Virus record (IMG/VR): IMGVR_UViG_3300048987_000007
Coordinates: 1-25,386 of that record
Direction: 5' to 3' (one strand)
Source of the DNA: a virus
Length of the DNA stretch: 25,386 nucleotides
Positions 13,857 through 18,691 of this stretch are shown here, in pieces. Numbering within the stretch: the stretch's first letter is position 1; the number at the start of each line of letters is the position of its first letter. The position numbers and the translations under genes were made by a program. The notes under the pieces were generated by a model. It made no database searches. It worked only from the letters and a program-made list of their open reading frames with translations, and was not told where the DNA came from.

Positions 13857-15077
13857 ATGGACTCGATCATCCGCCCCGGTAACGGCGCCATCCTGTTCAA
13901 GCTGCAGAGCGTCGAGGGGACCGCCGTCGTTCCGTCCGCCTCGGCCGACGCCGTGCCCTACGAGGAAGGCAGCGTCAGCTTCAACGGCCCCTACAAGGCC
14001 GAGGACAGCGGCGAATCGACCGGTTCGTTCGACGCCGGGGCGCCGCTGATCGTCGGCCAGCCGGTCACCTTCCGCTTCCGCGCCCGCCTCAAGGGCGCCA
14101 ATGCCACCTACACGTCGAGCGTCAAGCCGCCCCATCACCAGGCGTTCGCCGCCTGCGGCGTGCGCGGCTTCTTCACTGCGGCGATCGCCGCGGCCGCGCT
14201 GGCGGCCGGCTCCGGCACGACCGCGACGCTCGGCACCGGCTTCACCGGCACCGCGCAGCTCTACAAGGGCATGCCGCTGCTGCTGTCCGGCACGGCCGCC
14301 GGATCGGTGCCGCTGATCACCGATTACAGCGCTTCCAAGGTGGCGACGCTGAGCGACACCTTCTCGCCGGCGCTCGACGCGACGACTCTCGCCGCCATCC
14401 CGGCCAACTGGACCTATGCCCCAACCTCGCCGGCGGACGGCACCGCGCGGGCGACCGACCATCCCTGCGGCACCCTCTATTATTACGAGGATGGCACGCT
14501 CTACCAGTTCATGGACGTGCGCGGGAAGTTCGACGAGGACGGGGAGACGGCAAAGCCGGGGTTCGCCGCCTTCGAGATGACCGGCATCTTCGTCTCGCGC
14601 ACCGACGCGGCGATCCCGAGCGGCATCGTTCTTCCGAGCCAGTCGGCGCCGACCCTGGTCCAGGGCACCGGCTATGCCGCGCTCGCGGTCAACCGCAAGG
14701 GCCTGCCGATCTCGAAATGGTCGCTCTCGACCGGCCAGGCGATCACCAGCCCCGAGGATCCGAACACGACCTACGGCTTCGCGGCCGGGCAGATCGGCGA
14801 CCGCAAGGTGATGTTCGGCGCCGATCCACTGGCGACCCTGGTCGCGACTCGCAACACGCTCGCCGAGATCGCGGCCTTCACCCAATATCCGATCGCGCTC
14901 CGCTTCGGAGCGACGGCCGGCAACCGCTGGTCGCTGCTCGTGCCGGTCGCTCAGCCGGTCAGCGAGGATCCGGGCATGCGCGGCACCTACCGGAGCCACG
15001 ACCTCAACTTCCAGGCGATCCCGAACGGCAAGGATGCGCAGACCCGCGACTGCCCGTTCATCATGTGCTTCTATTGA
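13857..15077 (+). CDS. Major tail tube protein
   Basis: A 406-residue beta-rich protein with GAGGAGAG before its ATG. It begins GNGAILFKLQSVEGTAVVPSA, continues VGQPVTFRFRARLKG, and has repeated G/T/S-rich strands, typical of phage tail tube proteins that stack as hexameric rings. A central segment (about 105-165, LAAGSGTTATLGTGFTGTAQL to LITDYSASKVATL) looks like an inserted surface domain. GTLYYYEDGTLYQFMDVRGKF and FEMTGIFVSRTDAA belong to the core fold. Position before the assembly chaperone and tape measure is diagnostic. The stop codon sits inside a large inverted repeat. Confidence 0.85.
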   Translation: MDSIIRPGNGAILFKLQSVEGTAVVPSASADAVPYEEGSVSFNGPYKAEDSGESTGSFDAGAPLIVGQPVTFRFRARLKGANATYTSSVKPPHHQAFAACGVRGFFTAAIAAAALAAGSGTTATLGTGFTGTAQLYKGMPLLLSGTAAGSVPLITDYSASKVATLSDTFSPALDATTLAAIPANWTYAPTSPADGTARATDHPCGTLYYYEDGTLYQFMDVRGKFDEDGETAKPGFAAFEMTGIFVSRTDAAIPSGIVLPSQSAPTLVQGTGYAALAVNRKGLPISKWSLSTGQAITSPEDPNTTYGFAAGQIGDRKVMFGADPLATLVATRNTLAEIAAFTQYPIALRFGATAGNRWSLLVPVAQPVSEDPGMRGTYRSHDLNFQAIPNGKDAQTRDCPFIMCFY

Positions 15078-15119
15078 GTTCGTCCCCAAGTATTACTTGG
15101 GGCCGGGCAATAGAAGCAC
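15065..15119 (+). repeat. Nested inverted repeats at the tail-tube stop codon
   Basis: The outer arms GTGCTTCTATTG (15065-15076) and CAATAGAAGCAC (15108-15119) are a perfect 12-bp inverted repeat. Inside lies a second perfect stem, CCCCAAGT (15084-15091) and ACTTGGGG (15095-15102), with a 3-base loop. The tail-tube TGA (15075-15077) is within the outer arm. No T-run follows. It could act as a terminator with partial readthrough, an mRNA end stabiliser that raises tube protein over chaperone, or a protein-binding dyad. Its moderate GC is unlike the flanks. Confidence 0.7.
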
Positions 15120-15137
15120 TCCTTTAGGGATGAAACC

Positions 15138-15851
15138 ATGATCAGAACATCGAAGGCGCCGGTCGCGTGGCCGGTGCCGTGGAATGCCGGGCAGCAGGTC
15201 TTCTTCCGCCCGGGCGACGTGATCGAGCGGGGGGAGTTCGAGAGCGACCTGGCCGGCGATTACGGCGCCGGCCGGGTCTATTCGTTCCAGCTCAGCGAGG
15301 CCTTCGCGGCCGGGCTGCTGGCGGTGCTGCGGGACAGCCCCGACGATGCGGCGCGGCTGATCGAATGGGAAGGCCTCGACAGCCGCGCCGAGAAGCTCGC
15401 CCCCGACGAGGCGGCGGCGGTGACGGCGGCGCGGCAGACGGTCTCGGAGCATTGGCCGCCTTACCGCGTCCTCGCCAAGCGGCTGGAGCGCCGGCGGACG
15501 ATGACGCCGATTGCCGCCTTCCGGCGCTACTGCGCCGGCTGGGAGGGCGAGGGATTGCCAAAATATGAGGCCGGCGGTGACGGGTTCGTCACGCTCGACC
15601 TCATGCGGCGAATCGACCCCGTTCTGGTCGAAGCGGGGGGCATGTTCGCCTATTCGCTCCAATATGCGGCGGACCAGGAGGGAAACTCCGCTGCGCCTTC
15701 GAAGCCCGTCGAAGGCCGCAGGACTTCCAATTCGGGTCCCCGGAAGGCGGCTGGGAAATCGCGGGGCAAGAGTGGCTCGAGAACCCGCTCGTCGCGCTCC
15801 CGCCCTGGGTCTTCGCGGCCGTCGACCTCTGGCTCGACTGCCGGCGATTGA
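15138..15851 (+). CDS. Tail assembly chaperone, short form (gpG-like)
   Basis: A 237-residue protein from ATG 15138 (AGGGATGA upstream). Residues 1-180 are well-behaved and fit tail chaperones: WPVPWNAGQQVFFRPGDVIE, SFQLSEAFAAGLLAVLRDSPDDAARLIEWEG, a helical WPPYRVLAKRLERRRTMTPIAAFRRY and LDLMRRIDPVLVEAGGMF. After residue 183 the zero frame turns into a Ser/Arg/Pro/Gly string with no domain character, while the -1 frame becomes protein-like. The switch coincides with a GGGAAAC slippery site. The protein should coat the tape measure and recruit tube subunits, as lambda gpG does. Confidence 0.75.
   Translation: MIRTSKAPVAWPVPWNAGQQVFFRPGDVIERGEFESDLAGDYGAGRVYSFQLSEAFAAGLLAVLRDSPDDAARLIEWEGLDSRAEKLAPDEAAAVTAARQTVSEHWPPYRVLAKRLERRRTMTPIAAFRRYCAGWEGEGLPKYEAGGDGFVTLDLMRRIDPVLVEAGGMFAYSLQYAADQEGNSAAPSKPVEGRRTSNSGPRKAAGKSRGKSGSRTRSSRSRPGSSRPSTSGSTAGD
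15680..15716 (+). promoter_or_regulatory. -1 programmed ribosomal frameshift signal
   Basis: In the chaperone frame bases 15680-15686 read G GGA AAC, a canonical X XXY YYZ heptamer close to lambda's G GGA AAG. An 8-base spacer is followed by a perfect 8-bp stem, GCCTTCGA (15695-15702) and TCGAAGGC (15709-15716), with loop AGCCCG. A slip moves translation into the frame that is open to TGA 15974-15976. All three elements of a frameshift cassette are present at the place where lambda-like phages need one. Confidence 0.85.
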
Positions 15852-15976
15852 CCGGCGCCGGCGGAATGGGCGGCAGGGGGCCCTCGATCCTTCCGTGCGC
15901 GGGCGGGGCGGGGGACCAGCCCGCCGCGCTGATGGATGCGTTCGCCATGCTGGACGCATGGTCCGGGGAGAGCTGA
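15686..15976 (+). CDS. Frameshift extension of the tail chaperone (gpGT-like T domain)
   Basis: After a -1 slip at GGGAAAC, 96 more codons are read, from CTC 15686 to TGA 15974-15976, giving a 279-residue fusion with the first 183 residues of the chaperone. The segment includes GGWEIAGQEWLENPLVALPPW, then VFAAVDLWLDCRRL and a final helix ALMDAFAMLDAWSGES. This is good globular composition and resembles the DUF1799-type/T-domain partners of tail chaperones, though that match is tentative. There is no ribosome binding site with a start at its beginning, so independent translation is unlikely. The T domain binds the tail tube protein in lambda. The next gene starts directly at its stop. Confidence 0.75.
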   Translation, partial: LRCAFEARRRPQDFQFGSPEGGWEIAGQEWLENPLVALPPWVFAAVDLWLDCRRLTGAGGMGGRGPSILPCAGGAGDQPAALMDAFAMLDAWSGES

Positions 15977-16627
15977 GTGGCCGTCGACATCGCCTTCGAG
16001 ATCGCCAACGCCCGCGAAGCCGGCGACCTGGTCGCGCGCCGGGTGCTGACGGCCGGTACGCAGACCATCGCCGAGGCGACTCGCGGCCTCGAGCAGGGGC
16101 TCGAGGCGCTGACGCGCGACATGGTCGGCGGACGGCTGTGGCGGGCCTGGAAGAGCAATGTCTATCCCGAGAGCCTCGGACCGGCGCGGGATCCGGTCGG
16201 CGAGGTGTTCGTCAACGGCGGCGAGCGTTCGCGTGGCACGATGGTCTTCTTCACGCAGGCTGGACGCATCCAGCCGCGCAATGGCGCATTGCTTTGGATT
16301 CCGCTTCCGGCCGCCGGGTCGAAGGGGCGGGATCGCCTGCTGACGCCGGCGGAGTGGGAGGCGAAGCACGGCGTGAAGCTGAGGCCGGTGTTCCGGCGCG
16401 GCCGGGCGCCTTTGCTGGTGCTCGACCAGGGTGTGCTGTCGGGCCGCCGGCAGACCGGCGTGCCGAACACGCTGCGCCGGCGGAATCGCGGGCGTGGGGA
16501 TGCGACCATCCCGATGTTCGTCGGCCTGCCGAGCGTCGCCTTCGCCAACCGCTTCGCGGTCGAGCCCGAGGTGGCCCGCTGGGCCGCGCAGCTCGGAACG
16601 ATCTTCGCGCGGAGGATCAGGGGGTGA
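15977..16627 (+). CDS. DUF6441-like tail protein
   Basis: A 216-residue protein starting with GTG 15977 right after the chaperone-extension stop, with GGGGAGAG five to six bases upstream. Features include an N-terminal helical part (IAFEIANAREAGDLVARRVL), a helix (LEQGLEALTRDMVGGRLWRAWKSNVYP), then FFTQAGRIQPRNGALLWIPLP, a basic AEWEAKHGVKLRPVFRRGRAPLL segment and the C-terminal PMFVGLPSVAFANRFAVE. I associate this pattern and its place between tail chaperone and tape measure with DUF6441, related in position to minor tail proteins such as lambda gpZ. Exact function is unknown. Confidence 0.7.
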   Translation: MAVDIAFEIANAREAGDLVARRVLTAGTQTIAEATRGLEQGLEALTRDMVGGRLWRAWKSNVYPESLGPARDPVGEVFVNGGERSRGTMVFFTQAGRIQPRNGALLWIPLPAAGSKGRDRLLTPAEWEAKHGVKLRPVFRRGRAPLLVLDQGVLSGRRQTGVPNTLRRRNRGRGDATIPMFVGLPSVAFANRFAVEPEVARWAAQLGTIFARRIRG

Positions 16628-16667
16628 TGGGGTTGCCGAGCGAGGGTTTCGCGGTCATCCTCTGACT

Positions 16668-16910
16668 ATGAGGAGATGCTTCCTTGTTGCCGTCTTGCTG
16701 CTCGCCGCCTGCGGTTCGCCTGACGCCGAGGCTCTGAGCGCGGAGAATCAGTACGAGATCATCGAGCAGGCGAACGGATCAGATACAGAGAAATGTGTAG
16801 CAGCAGGCCGGGTGGCGGATGCTTGGCTGAAGCGCGAGAACAAGGATGAGTACGAGAGGTGGAAGCTTACCCGGGACGTGTACTGTGATTTGCCTCGGCT
16901 GAGGGATTAG
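16668..16910 (+). CDS. Small secreted lipoprotein, candidate moron
   Basis: An 80-residue protein with a type II signal peptide: MRRCFLVAVLLLAACGS, lipobox LAAC at residues 12-15, lipidated Cys15 and Gly at +2. The mature part (about 66 residues) is acidic and has two further cysteines (43 and 73) that could form a disulfide. It starts 40 bp after the DUF6441-like gene, does not resemble tail proteins, and has lower GC. Phage lipoproteins of this size can block superinfection by masking receptors; this is inferred from type, not from homology. The start lacks a strong ribosome binding site. Convergent with the minus-strand gene at 16867. Confidence 0.65.
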   Translation: MRRCFLVAVLLLAACGSPDAEALSAENQYEIIEQANGSDTEKCVAAGRVADAWLKRENKDEYERWKLTRDVYCDLPRLRD

Positions 16911-17073
16911 GCCCGGACGGCGCCGTCGAAGAGAGTCCGAAGCGAACAAGCCGCCTTATCGCCTCGGCGCGGGAAGGCAAATCCTCCTGTTGGCGCCGCC
17001 ATCCATCAATCGCGACGATCAGGCTCGGCTCGATCGCTAGGATGAAACGCTCGGTCTTCAGCTCGGTGGACAT
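16867..17073 (-). CDS. Ribbon-helix-helix DNA-binding protein
   Basis: A 68-residue minus-strand protein with a ribbon-helix-helix fold in residues 5-50: the strand TERFILAIEPS, helix LIVAIDGWRRQQEDLP, turn SRAEA and helix IRRLVRFGL. Proteins like this are repressors or antitoxins that bind palindromic operators as dimers. No toxin gene adjoins it on the same strand. It is divergently placed from the gene starting at 17271, with a promoter and an imperfect palindrome between them, so it may regulate that promoter and its own. Its 3' end overlaps the lipoprotein 3' end. The last 20 residues are low-complexity. Confidence 0.75.
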   Translation of the reverse strand: MSTELKTERFILAIEPSLIVAIDGWRRQQEDLPSRAEAIRRLVRFGLSSTAPSGPNPSAEANHSTRPG

Positions 17074-17098
17074 GCATTGAGTGTAGCGGAGTAATGTC

Positions 17099-17127
17099 TT
17101 GCATGCCAGTTATGCCGCTTATATAAG
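17099..17127 (+). promoter_or_regulatory. Candidate sigma-70 promoter of the accessory cassette
   Basis: TTGCAT (17099-17104) and TATAAG (17122-17127) are separated by exactly 17 bases, in a short AT-richer stretch. The -10 overlaps the palindromic TTATATAA. It would drive the 17271 and BRO genes independently of late transcription. Confidence 0.5.
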
Positions 17128-17133
17128 ACAGGC

Positions 17134-17159
17134 CGCCGGGGTGCTGTAACACCTCGGCG
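17134..17159 (+). promoter_or_regulatory. Imperfect palindrome just downstream of the promoter
   Basis: CGCCGGGGTG (17134-17143) and CACCTCGGCG (17150-17159) form a 10-bp stem with one G-T wobble and a CTGTAA loop. It sits at about the predicted transcription start, an ideal operator position for a repressor such as the neighbouring ribbon-helix-helix or BRO protein. It could also be an mRNA leader hairpin. Confidence 0.45.
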
Positions 17160-17270
17160 ACCCTAACCCGCGCTGGAGTATGGTCCATGCAGGCTGAAGA
17201 CAGAGATAGCATCGCTTGTTGCCCCGGTCGTTCCCAAAACGGCGCTTCGTCGCGAACTTCGGTTCCGGTC

Positions 17271-17528
17271 ATGAGGTCACTTGGCCGCCGCGCCTTGCTT
17301 CGGAGCCTGGGCCTGGCACCGCTGGCGTTTGCGGCGCCCGCTCTGGCAGCGGTGCCGGCGCCTGAGAAACCCTGGAAGGAGCGGCTGGCCGATCTGTTGG
17401 CCGAGAAGATGCCGCGGGGCGAGCGGGGAGAAGAAGCGGGGGATTATGCCGCCTGGGTGATATTCGCCATCTGGGTCGACGAGGGAAAGAAAATCATCAG
17501 GACGGCCGACGGGAAGAGGGTGGCATGA
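17271..17528 (+). CDS. Small exported protein with twin-arginine-like signal
   Basis: An 85-residue protein starting MRSLGRRALLRSLGLAPLAF and continuing AAPALAAVPAP: a GRRALLRS twin-arginine-like n-region, a hydrophobic core and an AxA-type cleavage site near residue 28. The mature 57 residues are charged (EKPWKERLADLLAEKMPRG, then WVIFAIWVDEGKK), with a short hydrophobic patch. No family recognised. ATG 17187 (GGAG 8 bases upstream) is an alternative start adding 28 residues of odd codon use. Its stop overlaps the BRO start (ATGA), so the two are co-translated. It is probably accessory rather than structural. Confidence 0.55.
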   Translation: MRSLGRRALLRSLGLAPLAFAAPALAAVPAPEKPWKERLADLLAEKMPRGERGEEAGDYAAWVIFAIWVDEGKKIIRTADGKRVA

Positions 17529-18292
17529 GCGCGGTGGCATTGCAGAGCTTCGGCTTCGGCGAGCAACTCGTCCGGGTCGTCGACCAGGCCGGAAGCATCT
17601 GGTTCGTTGGCAAGGACGTCTGCTCGGCGCTCGAGATCGGCAATAGCCGCGAGGCGCTTCGGCGCCTCGAAGAGGATGAAAAGGGTGTCATTACTACTGA
17701 CACCCTTGGCGGCCCCCAGGAGGTCGCGATCATCTCGGAGAGCGGCCTCTACGCGCTGATCTTCCGTTCGCGGAAGCCGGTGGCCGTCCAGTTCCGCAAA
17801 TGGGTTACCGGCGAGGTGTTGCCGGAGATACGGCGTACTGGCTCGTATCAGATGTCCCACGCGGCGAACGACCGGCGCACAATCGACCTGGAAGGCGCGC
17901 TGGGGACGGCGGACGAGCGGCATACGATCAAGACCGCGATGCTGATGGTGCAGATGTACAACGACCTTTACGGGCAGCAGGCCGGCCGCGACATCGCGAC
18001 CAAGCTCGGCTTCCCGGTTCCCCGCGTTCACCTGACGCCTGCCAACCCCGCCGCGGCGAACGGCTTTGCTCCGGTGGAGGGAGACATACATCAATGGAGC
18101 CAGGCGGCGGGGCTCAAGCCGAGCCGTCGGGACGCGACGCACCTCAGCGACCTGTATGCGAGCTATTCGCGCTGGTGCGGAGTGACCGGGGCGATCCCGA
18201 TGCACCCGGACAAGTTCAAGGCGGCGATGGTGATGCTCTTCAACCACGAGGAGCATCCCGAAATGATCAGGGTGGTGCTGTGTCGCCAGTGA
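17525..18292 (+). CDS. BRO-family phage antirepressor
   Basis: A 255-residue protein. Residues 8-115 are a Bro-N domain: VRVVDQAGSIWFVGKDVCSALEI, LEEDEKGVITTDTLGG, VAIISESGLYALIFRSRKP and FRKWVTGEVLPEIRRTGSY, all at the expected spacing. Bro-N domains bind DNA and occur in phage antirepressors. The C-terminal region (from about 120) is different from common KilA-C or ANT partners; its DLYASYSRWCGVTGAIPMHPDKF part recalls the winged-helix tail of phage D5-type primases. Inside the Bro-N coding region are two consecutive perfect hairpins. It lies in the accessory cassette, far from any visible immunity region. Confidence 0.9.
   Translation: MSAVALQSFGFGEQLVRVVDQAGSIWFVGKDVCSALEIGNSREALRRLEEDEKGVITTDTLGGPQEVAIISESGLYALIFRSRKPVAVQFRKWVTGEVLPEIRRTGSYQMSHAANDRRTIDLEGALGTADERHTIKTAMLMVQMYNDLYGQQAGRDIATKLGFPVPRVHLTPANPAAANGFAPVEGDIHQWSQAAGLKPSRRDATHLSDLYASYSRWCGVTGAIPMHPDKFKAAMVMLFNHEEHPEMIRVVLCRQ
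17651..17707. repeat. Two tandem perfect hairpins within the BRO gene
   Basis: GAGGCGC (17651-17657) pairs with GCGCCTC (17662-17668) around a TTCG loop, and AAGGGTGTCA (17681-17690) pairs with TGACACCCTT (17698-17707) around a 7-base loop. On the minus strand the second is followed by a run of T, so it could end minus-strand transcripts from the 18325-18588 gene. It might also be an autoregulatory operator. Confidence 0.55.
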
Positions 18293-18324
18293 GCGCTGAT
18301 CGCAGCTGGCAGGTGATTGCCGCG

Positions 18325-18588
18325 CTACAACTCGGGGGGTTTCTGCCGATTGGCCGGGCGGGGCTTGGATATGAGGTTCGCGCGGGCGAGGATCCTGAGC
18401 ATTGTCTCGTTTGCGACCCCAGTGCTCCGCTCGTCGACTATCCCCGGGAACCGGCCGGAAAGATTGGCGGGCCAAACCCGCTCAAAAGTGCCCCTGATCG
18501 TTGAAAGGTCGGTTACGTCTTTCGAAAGTAGAAGTTCAAGGATCACTTCGATTGCAGCAAACCGACCGGCAAGCTCACTATCATCCAT
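18325..18588 (-). CDS. Minus-strand hypothetical protein
   Basis: An 87-residue protein read from ATG at 18588 (AGGGGG shortly upstream on that strand). It begins MDDSELAGRFAAIEVILELL, a probable amphipathic helix, followed by LSKDVTDLSTIRGTFERVW and a basic C-terminus (ANLISKPRPANRQKPP). No family recognised. It runs against its neighbours, beginning just before the strong plus-strand terminator, which marks it as part of the accessory cassette rather than the tail operon. GC is lower than in the surrounding late genes. Confidence 0.5.
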   Translation of the reverse strand: MDDSELAGRFAAIEVILELLLSKDVTDLSTIRGTFERVWPANLSGRFPGIVDERSTGVANETMLRILARANLISKPRPANRQKPPEL

Positions 18589-18650
18589 GGTCGCCCCCTG
18601 CTGATTGGCTGAGCTAGTCGAAGTTTTACACAAGAGTCGAGTCAATCACC

Positions 18651-18676
18651 GGCCGCCTTCGGGCGGCCTTTTCTTT
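18651..18676 (+). terminator. Strong intrinsic terminator before the tape measure gene
   Basis: GGCCGCC (18651-18657), loop TTCG, GGCGGCC (18662-18668), then TTTTCTTT. This is a textbook rho-independent terminator for plus-strand transcripts from the accessory cassette. It lies only 16 bases before the tape measure start, so late transcription must bypass it by antitermination or restart. Confidence 0.85.
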
Positions 18677-18691
18677 GGGAGCTGATGCAGG

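Noticed and set aside
15635-15641. GGGGGGC as the chaperone frameshift site
   Set aside because: It is formally slippery, but no stem follows at the right distance, the A-site codon would mispair, and the zero frame is still protein-like after it; GGGAAAC at 15680 fits much better.
15869-15976. Separate small gene starting at an internal ATG in the chaperone -1 frame
   Set aside because: The ATG has no ribosome binding site and would omit the WEIAGQEWLENPL region, which belongs to the same protein-like stretch.
16867-17073. Toxin-antitoxin pair around the RHH gene
   Set aside because: RHH proteins are often antitoxins, but no RelE-, MazF- or HicA-like ORF adjoins it on the same strand; a plain repressor is as likely.
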